From assembly GCA_030595925.1 (NCBI GenBank), contig JAUVLC010000003.1:1-49088 (forward strand): 49,088 bases of DNA, written 5' to 3'. Each line of letters begins with the position of its first letter. Positions within the stretch are counted from its first letter, which is position 1. A program made the translations under genes and the position numbers. A model generated the notes under the pieces. That model did no database searches. It saw only the letters and a program-made list of their open reading frames with translations, and was not told where the DNA came from. This DNA comes from Clostridia bacterium (lineage in GTDB: Bacteria > CBDUZB01 > JAGLHV01). This document shows positions 16,404-23,184 of this stretch, one piece after another.

Positions 16404-16761
16404 AATAAAAGAATAACATAAGTATTGCCATTTGTCAATACAATTATATGTATAAATTTACAGAAAAAGAAATATCGATAGTAAAACAAAAATCCGGTAT
16501 TTTTTTCAATTGGATTAGCGAAAGCCGGCATTTAAAAAATAAATCGATAAAATGAGAAAAAGTATGTTATATTACGCATACTAACTGGTGTTTGTATATA
16601 ATAATTTAGAGCAAGTATTAATTATAACGACAGTTTATCATTAATTTCAGAAAAAACAGAAAAACATTAACTTATTATCTTAAGTCCTTCCCTTATTACT
16701 TACAAAACGCTGCATGTTTTTGACAGTATAGAGTATGGCGAAATTATGCTCGAGGAAATTT
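16404..16761. other. Gene-free region between brnT and the SIR2-like gene
   Basis: AT-rich, with no credible ORF. It contains the - strand promoter of brnTA near 16433, an inverted repeat AGTATG...CATACT around 16562-16583, and near 16669-16706 a stretch resembling 20120-20155 (AACTTATTAYCTTA, then TCCCTTATT). I see no RNA gene. Confidence 0.5.
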
Positions 16762-17727
16762 ATGGATAGTCCAATTTTCTTAATAGGTGCCGGATTTAAC
16801 GTAGATGCCAATTCACAAATACGTAGTCGCGAATATCGATATCCGCTCACCGGTGATTTGCTTGAACCATGCTTTGAGATCACGGAACTACCGGTTGGAA
16901 AGTCGATCGAAGACCTATTCCAAAACTCTATAGAGCAACGAGAAATATCTCCTTTACAGCGACTTTGCGATTTGGTGATGGGAGCTGATTACTATTTTGG
17001 CGGACAATTCACCAATGAGAATGAAAATATAGAGAACCCTTATAACCAATTTTTACAAAAATTCCGGGATTCTCACTTTATAACATTCAACTATGATTCA
17101 TTATTGGAAATACTGTTGTTCCATAAAAAAAGGTGGAAACCTGATGACGGATATGGCATTAATGTACACACGGAAATACGACCATTTGAACTTCCTAAAC
17201 ATTCAAATAATCTGGTACTACATCTACATGGTTCGTTTTGTGTAAATTCTGTAGAAGTCTATTTCGAAAAAGATAGAACAAGTTTGATAGAGTGGATGAA
17301 GCCTTTAGAAAAACCACAATATGTCTTTGATCCTCATTCAATAACTCATAGATTTTCTCCTTATGAGCGTATTCATTCTCGGTCATACAGGGATCCCTTT
17401 AAACGTGTTATTGCACCTATTCCGGATAAGGCAAAAAATATCAATTGTTCTTCTTTTGTGGTTGCTGTATATAAGAAGGCTATTTTCTTGATAAAACAAT
17501 GTGATACTATAGTTTCCATAGGTTACAGATTTGGCGAACAGGATGTTTCCTCGTATGAGTCTATCCTGAAAGCATTATCAGGATCAAACAAATCAAAAAG
17601 ATTAATCGTCATTTCACCCGATGCAAAGGAAATCGTCTCAAGAATTAAAAAAGATTACCATTTTGAGATCATACCATTAGAACTTACATTCGGTGGGTGG
17701 GCTTCTAAAGGATTTAGACTACCATAG
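16762..17727 (+). CDS. SIR2-like protein (probable NADase-type defence effector)
   Basis: About 321 aa. It shows the SIR2 Rossmann start IFLIGAGFNVDA, the NAD-site block HFITFNYDSLLE near residue 108 with its conserved Asn-Asp, the catalytic-His motif LHLHGSF near residue 152, and TIVSIGYRFGEQD near residue 254. Standalone SIR2-like proteins of this layout are commonly NAD-depleting effectors in phage defence, and the zinc-binding Cys of true deacetylases are not evident. I chose ATG 16762 because GAGGAA lies just before it; ATG 16735 is the alternative. Neighbours are toxin-antitoxin modules. The role is inferred; the fold call is good. Confidence 0.78.
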   Translation: MDSPIFLIGAGFNVDANSQIRSREYRYPLTGDLLEPCFEITELPVGKSIEDLFQNSIEQREISPLQRLCDLVMGADYYFGGQFTNENENIENPYNQFLQKFRDSHFITFNYDSLLEILLFHKKRWKPDDGYGINVHTEIRPFELPKHSNNLVLHLHGSFCVNSVEVYFEKDRTSLIEWMKPLEKPQYVFDPHSITHRFSPYERIHSRSYRDPFKRVIAPIPDKAKNINCSSFVVAVYKKAIFLIKQCDTIVSIGYRFGEQDVSSYESILKALSGSNKSKRLIVISPDAKEIVSRIKKDYHFEIIPLELTFGGWASKGFRLP

Positions 17728-17969
17728 TTAGAAAATGAAAAGAGTGAAAAATGGTCGTTGCTAAAAAAGTTAAATAACTATTGAGAAATAGAAGATAGGT
17801 TTAAGATAATGAAATAATGGGTAGCCTTTTGGGGAAAACCTTGAAATGTGAAAATAGGGTTGGAAAAATTTTTAGAAAAAACTTTTGACTTTTTTTACTT
17901 ATTGAGTTATATTAGTCAATATCAGAAAAATAGAGGATCATTCTCTAATTTTAGGTTTTCTTTCTGGAA
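17728..17969. other. Gene-free region
   Basis: No ORF of note. A promoter-like TTGACT with TTATAT 17 bp downstream occurs around 17884-17912 but serves no visible gene, so an untranslated RNA cannot be excluded. A short AAGTTAAATAACTATT here also occurs at about 27204-27219 in an inverted-repeat element. Confidence 0.4.
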
Positions 17970-17997
17970 TTGACAATTTTATATGTCTATGTAAATA
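17970..17997 (+). promoter_or_regulatory. Promoter of the 53-aa ORF
   Basis: TTGACA at 17970-17975 and TAAATA at 17992-17997 with 16 bp between, about 33 bases before the ATG at 18030. The RBS AAAAAGGAGGAG (18013-18024) is unusually strong. Confidence 0.6.
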
Positions 17998-18029
17998 TGT
18001 CTTAACAAAATAAAAAGGAGGAGTAAATT

Positions 18030-18191
18030 ATGTCTATCGTATCGGAGTCGGAATTCAAAGGAAATCCCATGTTGGTCATTAAGAATGATGAAGAGGATAA
18101 ATACCCTTTTCAATTCGGATTAAGGAAGGCCAAGCTGATACTGGAGAATGTTGAAGAGATTAAGAAATTCGTGGAAAAAAACGATAAGTAG
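18030..18191 (+). CDS. Small conserved-looking protein (53 aa)
   Basis: Starts MSIVSESEFKGNPMLVIKND and continues EEDKYPFQFGLRKAKLILENVEEIKKFVEKNDK in shorter blocks. The PFQFGLRKAKLIL stretch recalls small PC4/PUR-alpha-like single-strand-binding proteins, but I cannot assign it firmly. The strong RBS, dedicated promoter and normal amino-acid make-up argue that it is expressed. It lies between the SIR2-like gene and the AbiEii locus and may be an accessory or an unrelated housekeeping gene. Confidence 0.7.
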   Translation: MSIVSESEFKGNPMLVIKNDEEDKYPFQFGLRKAKLILENVEEIKKFVEKNDK

Positions 18192-18266
18192 CCTTTAGAG
18201 ATTGTCAAAAGTATAATGGACACAGCTGAATGGGTGTAAGATGTTACTACTGGAGATTTTTATGGT

Positions 18267-18304
18267 GGCGAAGGCATACTACTTATAAGTAGTATGCCTT
18301 CGCC
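18267..18304 (+). promoter_or_regulatory. 38-bp perfect palindrome with embedded operator
   Basis: A perfect 38-bp palindrome runs from GGCGAAGGC to GCCTTCGCC. Its core, 18276-18295, is ATACTACTTATAAGTAGTAT, identical to the palindrome in the AbiEii-locus promoter 98 bp downstream. No T-tract follows, so a terminator role is weak. A second repressor site that allows looping is likelier. Confidence 0.75.
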
Positions 18305-18366
18305 AGAGATAAAATGAAAAAGGAATTTTTTTATACAGGGATAAAAAAGAAAATATTTTTTTTTGC

Positions 18367-18396
18367 TTGACAAATACTACTTATAAGTAGTATAAT
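18367..18396 (+). promoter_or_regulatory. Promoter-operator of the AbiEii-type module
   Basis: TTGACA (18367-18372) and a consensus TATAAT (18391-18396) are 18 bp apart. The 20-bp palindrome ATACTACTTATAAGTAGTAT (18374-18393) fills the spacer and overlaps the -10, so a bound dimer would block RNA polymerase. The XRE protein of the pair is the likely repressor. The start codon is only 8 bases after the -10. Confidence 0.85.
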
Positions 18397-18404
18397 TACG
18401 CAAG

Positions 18405-19103
18405 ATGAAGAATAAAATCTCTTATATTAAAAATGAACAGAAGAAAATAGCGGAGCTGGTAAAACGGAAATTTAAAAATTATTATTTAACAGGGGGTACC
18501 GCTTTATCTTTCTATTTTGAGCATGGGTTTTCCGAAGACCTGGATTTTTTTACTCAAGAGTATAAAAAAGAAGATGCAGACCAAATAATAAAGTTTGTTT
18601 CGAAAAATACCGGTTTTAAATTTAAGTTAGAGGGTGAACAGGACGATCCTAAGTTGATACCCATGAAAGTATATTTTTTAGAATTTAAGAGAGATTGTGT
18701 TTTAAAAGTAGACTTTGTTCAGGATTTTGCGAAGAATATCAAGAAAATAAAAAACGGACTGCATTCTATAGAAGATATCTATTTCAGAAAAATTATTGCG
18801 GCTATTGGAACAAAGAGAAAAGAGAGTACGACAGGGATGGTAATAGCTGGTGGACGTCAGACAGTGAAAGATCTTTTTGATATTTATTACTTATCAAAAA
18901 ATTACAAGACTATCTCGGACTTCTTTTTAAAATATTTTACTATCGATAAAGTGGAAAGATTTATTGCGTGGTATAGAGGGTTTAATAGGATAGATTTAAA
19001 ACTGGAATTGTTGGATTTGGTTGATGGAGTGGATTCAGGCAAGGTACTTAGATATCTTGATGATGAAATTTTAAAGAAACTGCCGGATAAGTTGATTGTG
19101 TGA
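18405..19103 (+). CDS. AbiEii/AbiGii-type nucleotidyltransferase toxin
   Basis: A 232-aa protein with the nucleotidyltransferase motifs YYLTGGTALSFYF (about residues 26-38) and FSEDLDFF, then CVLKVDFVQD, SIEDIYFRKI and TVKDLFDIYYLSK, the PF08843 pattern. Such toxins modify tRNA or other nucleic acid and act in abortive infection. The ATG is 8 bases after the -10 hexamer, so the mRNA would have almost no leader and no RBS, implying leaderless translation. It is followed after 11 bases by an XRE-family partner. A 55-base piece of this gene (18699-18753) recurs at 23475-23529. Confidence 0.85.
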   Translation: MKNKISYIKNEQKKIAELVKRKFKNYYLTGGTALSFYFEHGFSEDLDFFTQEYKKEDADQIIKFVSKNTGFKFKLEGEQDDPKLIPMKVYFLEFKRDCVLKVDFVQDFAKNIKKIKNGLHSIEDIYFRKIIAAIGTKRKESTTGMVIAGGRQTVKDLFDIYYLSKNYKTISDFFLKYFTIDKVERFIAWYRGFNRIDLKLELLDLVDGVDSGKVLRYLDDEILKKLPDKLIV

Positions 19104-19114
19104 GGTGATAAAAA

Positions 19115-19630
19115 ATGAAGATAAATTGGTTATGGGATACTCGACTGAACGAAAAAGATGTGAGGAGTATTTTGAAAAATGAGAAACATCCGAAGTTTGA
19201 TATTTATGCAGAGAAACTTCTTTCTCGCGTTTCCGACCCTGCGGTAGTTTTTGATATTATTAATCAAACAGCTTTTTGCAGGAGATGGCCGACTATAAAA
19301 AAAAGGATTAAAAAAAATCGCTGGCTTAAAGACAGAGTTCTTTTCTGGCAGACAATATACGAACGGGTTCACGAAAAATTAAAAGGACTTGGAATTAAAA
19401 TAAGGAAATCTCGGGAAGTAAAGATTCCTCCGGAAAGAATGAATTTAGCCCAACAGATAAGAGATATAAGAATGAATTTAGGATATACACAGAAGGAGAT
19501 AGCAAAAAAATTAGGGGTAATTCAGCAATATGTTTCTAAAATTGAGAGTGGTCGTGAAAATGTTTCAATAGATACTTTGAAGAGAATAGCGGAGGTGTTT
19601 AACAAAAAATTAATTGTTAAATTAAGGTAA
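19115..19630 (+). CDS. XRE-family HTH partner (putative antitoxin) of the AbiEii-type toxin
   Basis: A 171-aa protein. The N-terminal part (NWLWDTRLNEKDVRSIL, HPKFDIYAEKLLSRV) resembles the domain found in many proteins next to AbiEii-type toxins. The C-terminal HTH (about residues 112-168) reads IRDIRMNLGYTQKEIAKKL, QQYVSKIESGRENVSIDTL and KRIAEVFNKKLIV, a classical Cro/CI fold. RBS GAGGTGA precedes the ATG. It is the obvious candidate to bind the two identical 20-bp palindromes upstream. Confidence 0.85.
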   Translation: MKINWLWDTRLNEKDVRSILKNEKHPKFDIYAEKLLSRVSDPAVVFDIINQTAFCRRWPTIKKRIKKNRWLKDRVLFWQTIYERVHEKLKGLGIKIRKSREVKIPPERMNLAQQIRDIRMNLGYTQKEIAKKLGVIQQYVSKIESGRENVSIDTLKRIAEVFNKKLIVKLR

Positions 19631-19677
19631 ATGAATTAAAAGTATAAATTATTGGAGTCAGACTTGAAGAATGAAAT

Positions 19678-19884
19678 TGGATTTTAAAAATTTTATTTGC
19701 GCAAGGCGGCTTTGGAAAAAATATGCCTGGGTATTTTGAAGTTCCCTCTTCCTGAGTGGAAGAGGGATAGGGTGAGGGAAAAAAAGGGCTTGTTATGAGG
19801 TAGTTCATTTATTTAAAAATAATTCGACAAAATAATAAAAATTATGTTATATTAAAAAAGGTGTTACAAACTTGAGCAAGTCTC
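19678..19884 (+). repeat. Island-flanking direct repeat, left copy
   Basis: TTGGATTTTAAAAA, a TTTATTTGCGCAAGGCG block, ATATGCCTGGGTATTTT, a TCCTGAGTGGAAGAGGGATA block, CTTGTTATGAGGTAGTTCAT and AATTCGACAAAATAATAAAA recur in the same order and strand at 28795-29100. The right copy has about 100 extra bases in its middle. Both end with an ISL3-type terminal sequence. Together they bracket about 9.1 kb. Confidence 0.85.
19852..19884 (+). repeat. Solo ISL3-type inverted-repeat end (left copy)
   Basis: ACAAACTTGAGCAAGTCTC preceded by TTAAAAAAGGTGTT matches the right terminal repeat of the complete IS at 37231-38653 with a few changes. No transposase or opposite end is present within reach, so it is a solo end or remnant. 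Confidence 0.7.
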
Positions 19885-20165
19885 AAAAATTTAATATATT
19901 TATTATGAAGGCTTCTTGTCCGTAATTTTAAGAAAAGCTAAAAAATTTGCTTAAAAGGTACTAAACAAATATAGAAAAAGAAGCAAAAGCAGTTTTAGTT
20001 TTCATTGCGAATAAAGAGTTGAAGATAACGGCAAAGTTTATGGTTGAAAGACTCAAATGTGCGCGGTTGGCAATAAGTATGCTGATAAAAGAGAGAATAC
20101 TTAAACAAAAGCACAGTAACTTATTACCTTAGGACCATTCCCTATTGCCTACCTCCCAAAAAAAC
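19885..20165. other. Gene-poor stretch with a possible decayed ORF
   Basis: No intact gene. Around 19976-20131 a + strand frame reads EKEAKAVLVFIANKELKI and VERLKCARLAISMLIKERIL to a stop. It looks like a helix-turn-helix C-terminus without a start, so it is probably a remnant. 20120-20155 resembles 16669-16706. Confidence 0.35.
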
Positions 20166-20195
20166 TTGACACTACCCCCCCTTTTTTTCTACAAT
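20166..20195 (+). promoter_or_regulatory. Promoter ahead of the cassette array (Pc-like)
   Basis: TTGACA (20166-20171) and TACAAT (20190-20195) with an 18-bp spacer that includes a C7 and a T7 run. It points into the cassette array and lies 85 bases before the first ORF. In an integron the cassette promoter sits in this position, but no integrase gene or attI is visible. Confidence 0.6.
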
Positions 20196-20280
20196 ACTGT
20201 AGTGTAGTTTTCTGAAAATAGAGTAACCAGATAATATAATATAATATATAATGTTATGAGAAAAAAATAAAAGGATAAAA

Positions 20281-20661
20281 ATGAATATTATTATACCAAT
20301 ACTAATTGCTCTATTCGGATTAATTCTTGGTCATCAGTTGACTCTTAGGCGAGATTTTAAAAACAAAAAAAAGGAAATTCGCATAAATTATCTTATAGAA
20401 GCCTATAGGAAACTCGAAAGAGGAGCTATTCCAAACGCTAAAAAATTTGATAAAGGAGATTTTGAAAGTGCAATCGCAGATATACAAATGCTTGGTAACC
20501 CTGAGCAAGTTAACATAGCTTATGAGTTTGCTATTGAAGCGAGTCAAGACAATGGCTCGAAATTACAAAAATTACTGGAAAATATCCGGATGGAATTAAG
20601 AAACGAATTATTAATCAAAAATAATAAATTACCAAAGATAAGACCGTTTAGGATAAACTAA
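20281..20661 (+). CDS. Membrane-anchored cassette protein (126 aa)
   Basis: One N-terminal membrane helix (IIIPILIALFGLILGHQLTL) is followed by a cytosolic helical region with INYLIEAYRKLERGA, DFESAIADIQMLGNPEQV and NIRMELRNELLI. Proteins of this build are recurrent in mobile integron cassettes. I know of no function. The RBS AAAGGA is modest. An attC-like site begins 13 bases after the stop, so this is the first recognisable cassette. Confidence 0.75.
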   Translation: MNIIIPILIALFGLILGHQLTLRRDFKNKKKEIRINYLIEAYRKLERGAIPNAKKFDKGDFESAIADIQMLGNPEQVNIAYEFAIEASQDNGSKLQKLLENIRMELRNELLIKNNKLPKIRPFRIN

Positions 20662-20673
20662 TGAATGAAATCA

Positions 20674-20743
20674 TAATAACTCAATCGAGCGAATTTTTCC
20701 GTAGCTTCGCTGCTTCAAAAACCGCTCATTTCAGGCGTTATTT
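20674..20743 (+). repeat. attC-like recombination site 1
   Basis: AATAAC (20675-20680) and the right core GTTATTT (20737-20743) bound a foldable stretch. GAGCGAATTTTT pairs with AAAAACCGCTC, leaving one unpaired base, and a TAGCTTCGCTGCTTC loop lies between. The right core is degenerate (GTTATTT instead of GTTRRRY). Same design as site 4. Confidence 0.7.
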
Positions 20744-20810
20744 GTAAGAAATCAAGCTGGTAAATTGATTGATAAATGGTATATTTAACTACATATCAAA
20801 TTAATGTAGT

Positions 20811-21113
20811 ATGTCCTCTACTCTGTCCCCAGTTCCGGATGAATGGGACAGATTATATAATGTTGATTTTTTTATAATGATTAAAGATAAATATATTGGT
20901 CTTCAAATAAAGCCTGTAAATCAAGGAATTCAACTTTCTCAAATTTTTAAAGAAAGACGAATTCAAGAAAAAACACATCATAAATTTGAAGAAGAATTTG
21001 GTGGAAAAGTTTTTTATGCCTTTTCTTCAAAATCAAATGGTAAGAAAGTGATAGTAAACTTAGAAGTAATTGAAGAAATAAAAAAAGAAATCGAAAAATT
21101 GAAAAACACATAA
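20811..21113 (+). CDS. Restriction-endonuclease-like cassette ORF (MjaI-like C-terminal part)
   Basis: A 100-aa product: PVPDEWDRLYNVDFFIMI, KYIGLQIKPVNQG, THHKFEEEFGGKVFYAFS and VIEEIKKEIEKL. VDFFI...GLQIKP fits the D...(E/Q)xK core of PD-(D/E)xK nucleases, and the layout recalls the C-terminal half of MjaI-type restriction enzymes. It is about half the usual length and no methyltransferase is near, so it is probably a truncated gene. The stop TAA lies inside the left box of attC site 2. A short ACTACAT...ATGTAGT inverted repeat lies directly before the ATG. Confidence 0.55.
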   Translation: MSSTLSPVPDEWDRLYNVDFFIMIKDKYIGLQIKPVNQGIQLSQIFKERRIQEKTHHKFEEEFGGKVFYAFSSKSNGKKVIVNLEVIEEIKKEIEKLKNT

Positions 21114-21179
21114 TAAATCACTGCACTGGATTTTTATTCCGTTACGCTTCGTAAAAAATAGTGAGTTTCAGCGTTAGGT
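21108..21179 (+). repeat. attC-like recombination site 2
   Basis: Left box ACATAAT (21108-21114) and right core GTTAGGT (21173-21179, a full GTTRRRY match). CACTGGATTTTTA pairs with GTAAAAAATAGTG (three changes relative to site 3), with CGTTACGCTTC in the loop. Predicted crossover lies between G21173 and T21174. The upstream ORF stop is inside the left box. Confidence 0.82.
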
Positions 21180-21211
21180 GGAGGAAAAACAATTAAATAA
21201 ATGGAGAAAAA

Positions 21212-22150
21212 ATGGATGATAAATTACAAAAAAGTATCGATCGTGCAATTGCTTTATTAAAAACTCCAAAAAAATACGAAAATTATATTTCAATAAAAAT
21301 AGTCCCTTTAGGTATAGATTGTTGTTGCTCTCATTGCCTGCCAGAAACATGGCGAAAAATTAATCAATACATAGCCCCTTGTGGTCCCGTAGGACATGAA
21401 GGGGATGCTTTGATTAAAAAGAATAAGAATGAATTTGTTTTTGAATCTCACGAGACTGGATTAGAATTTATAGTTTTGATAGATATCATTAAAAAATCGG
21501 CAGATTGTTTGAAATCAATAATTGAACTTATAACTGTATCCATAAAAGCTCTTTCTCAAGAGAAACGCAAACAACCGTTCCGAATGAAAATAGCCAAAAG
21601 ACAAATTATTCGAGGGGTGGTCGATGAAGAAAACTTAATAGAAATCGATATTCCTCTAACAAAAGATATCGAGAAACAATTGCTAAAGAAGTTAAAGAAA
21701 TTAGTCAATAAAAAACATAACAGGAAAACAATGGAATCAAACAGTGAAATAGTAATTTATAAAAACCCAGATGGTAATATTAAGATTGATGTTCGGCTCG
21801 AAGATGAAACTGTATGGGTATCGCAGGCACATATGTGCGAATTGTTTGACAAGAACAAGCGTACTATTTCAGAACACATTCGCAATATTTTTGAGGAGGG
21901 AGAACTGCAAGAAGAATCAGTTGTCCGGAAATTCCGGACAACTGCAGTAGATAGTAAAAACTACGATGTTAAATACTATAATCTTGATGTTATCATATCA
22001 GTAGGTTATCGTGTAAAATCAATACAGGGAACACAGTTTCGCATTTGGGCAACCAAGAGGTTAAAAGAGTATATCATTAAAGGTTTTGCCCTTAATGACG
22101 ATCGTTTTAAAACTGGTAATTCCATGAATTATTTCAATGAGTTGAAATAA
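21212..22150 (+). CDS. Fused cassette ORF: unknown 5' domain joined to truncated RhuM
   Basis: The first 171 codons (21212-21724) encode an unrecognised protein with a Cys cluster (GIDCCCSHCLPETW, then APCGPVGHEGD) and a Lys-rich helical end. The frame runs straight into an ATG at 21731 and the N-terminal half of a RhuM-family protein (SEIVIYKNPDGNIKIDVRL). It then stops at a TAA (22148-22150) that is a nonsense codon relative to intact RhuM. The junction contains AAACATAACAGG, like the left box of an attC. The two parts were probably separate cassettes joined by loss of the attC between them. RBS GGAGAAAAA precedes 21212. Confidence 0.65.
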   Translation: MDDKLQKSIDRAIALLKTPKKYENYISIKIVPLGIDCCCSHCLPETWRKINQYIAPCGPVGHEGDALIKKNKNEFVFESHETGLEFIVLIDIIKKSADCLKSIIELITVSIKALSQEKRKQPFRMKIAKRQIIRGVVDEENLIEIDIPLTKDIEKQLLKKLKKLVNKKHNRKTMESNSEIVIYKNPDGNIKIDVRLEDETVWVSQAHMCELFDKNKRTISEHIRNIFEEGELQEESVVRKFRTTAVDSKNYDVKYYNLDVIISVGYRVKSIQGTQFRIWATKRLKEYIIKGFALNDDRFKTGNSMNYFNELK

Positions 22151-22735
22151 CGACTTCGGGAAATCCGCCTTTCTGAAAGGTTTTTCTATCAGAAAATAAA
22201 AGACATCTACTCAACCAGTATCGACTACGACCTAAAAGATGAAAAAACCATTGCTTTTTTTAAAGTTGTTCAAAATAAACTGCTCTGGGCTATCAGTACC
22301 CATACAGCCGCAGAACTTGTTTACAGGAGAGCAGACGCTTCTTTACCCTTATTGGGAATGCAGTCTTATGACAAGGATAGTGTTGGAAAAATCAGCAGAA
22401 ATGATGTCAGCATTGCCAAAAACTATTTAAATGAAGAGGAAATAAAACTTCTTGGTTTATTGGTCGAACAGTATCTTGCTTTTGCAGAAACAATGGCACA
22501 ACAGCATACACTAATGTACATGAAAGACTGGATTGGTAGGCTGGATAACATTTTGCAAATGAATGGCAGGAAATTACTCACTCATGCCGGAAAAATAAGT
22601 CATCAAATGGCTATTGAGAAATCAAATTAGGAATTAGAAAAATATAACGAAGAACAAAAAAGAATAACTCATGAACAAAATTTAAAAGAAATTGAAGAGG
22701 ATATAAAGAGATTAAAAAATGATACAGACACATAA
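21731..22735 (+). pseudogene. RhuM-family protein, decayed copy with two in-frame stops
   Basis: Full-length alignment by eye to the intact RhuM at 27649-28656: LEDETVWVSQAHMCELF, YYNLDVIISVGYRVKS, QGTQFRIWATKRLKEYIIKG, then after a TAA (22148-22150) RLREIRLSERFFYQKIKDIY, DVSIAKNYLNEEEIKLL and SHQMAIEK. A TAG (22628-22630) follows and the frame ends at the TAA (22733-22735) in attC site 3. The first stop sits where the intact copy has CAA (Gln). No frameshift is present, so decay is by point mutation only. RhuM proteins are named from a Salmonella pathogenicity island and have no established biochemical role. Confidence 0.85.
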
Positions 22736-22801
22736 CAAATCACTGCACTGGATTTTTACTCTACTGCGCTCCGTAAAAACCAGTGAGTTCAGTCGTTAGA
22801 T
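22730..22801 (+). repeat. attC-like recombination site 3
   Basis: Left box ACATAAC (22730-22736) and right core GTTAGAT (22795-22801). CACTGGATTTTTAC pairs with GTAAAAACCAGTG with one extrahelical A, a hallmark of attC folding, and TCTACTGCGCTCC forms the loop. Crossover is predicted after G22795. It is nearly identical in design to sites 2 and 5. Confidence 0.88.
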
Positions 22802-23072
22802 GAGAAAAATGAATAAAAAGAAAATAATCTATCAAGCAAATGAGACTATTTATGGATATGAAGTCAGATCAAAAATATGGTATGAATATAAAATAGATAT
22901 TAAAATAGATGAATCAAATAAAATACCAGTAATCATTACATTAAATTTTCAAGATCAACATGATTTTATTGAAATTCCTAAAATCAAAATTATTAAGGCA
23001 GAAACGATTTCAAAAGCTTTCGTCAAAACAATAAAATATTTGAAAAGCTATGGGATGGAATTAAGGGTGTAA
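22800..23072 (+). CDS. Cassette protein of unknown function (90 aa)
   Basis: I do not recognise it. The product reads KKIIYQANETIYGYEVRSKI, YKIDIKIDESNKIPVIITL and ETISKAFVKTIKYLKSYGM, with no signal or membrane helix, and looks like a small alpha/beta protein. The ATG at 22800 lies inside the right core of attC site 3 with no RBS. A second ATG at 22809 is equally possible. Site 4 begins 3 bases after the stop, making a compact 348-base cassette (22796-23143). Confidence 0.6.
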   Translation: MRKMNKKKIIYQANETIYGYEVRSKIWYEYKIDIKIDESNKIPVIITLNFQDQHDFIEIPKIKIIKAETISKAFVKTIKYLKSYGMELRV

Positions 23073-23074
23073 TG

Positions 23075-23149
23075 ATCTAACAACTCAATGGAGCGGATTT
23101 TGCTACGCCGCTTCGCGCCTCCGCAAAACCGCTGATTTTTGCGTTAAGC
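23075..23149 (+). repeat. attC-like recombination site 4
   Basis: Left box ATCTAAC (23075-23081, matching RYYYAAC) and right core GTTAAGC (23143-23149, matching GTTRRRY). AGCGGATTTTGC pairs with GCAAAACCGCT with one extrahelical A, and a palindromic GC-rich loop (CGCCGCTTCGCG) lies between. It is the best textbook match of the five. Confidence 0.9.
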
Positions 23150-23184
23150 AAATATAATATATAAATTGAAAGTATAAATAACCA

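Noticed and set aside
15896-16440. + strand ORF 16023-16214 over the brnA/brnT genes
   Set aside because: It is the shadow of two overlapping - strand genes that match the BrnA and BrnT families; the + frame has no family match, RBS or sensible composition.
18267-18304. Intrinsic terminator of the 53-aa ORF
   Set aside because: The 38-bp palindrome has no T-tract after it and contains the exact operator found in the next promoter, so an operator reading is better.
16669-20155. Similarity between 16669-16706 and 20120-20155 as a named repeat element
   Set aside because: Only about 30 of 37 bases match by eye, with no ends or inverted repeats; too weak to call an element.
20253-20259. attI site or another attC at the left edge of the array
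   Set aside because: Only a lone GTTATGA is seen, without a paired left box, stem or integrase gene nearby.
21731-22735. Stop-codon recoding (TAA/TAG read as an amino acid) in the RhuM copy
   Set aside because: All other genes in the window use TAA and TAG as normal stops, and the intact RhuM copy has CAA at the first site; simple nonsense mutation is enough.
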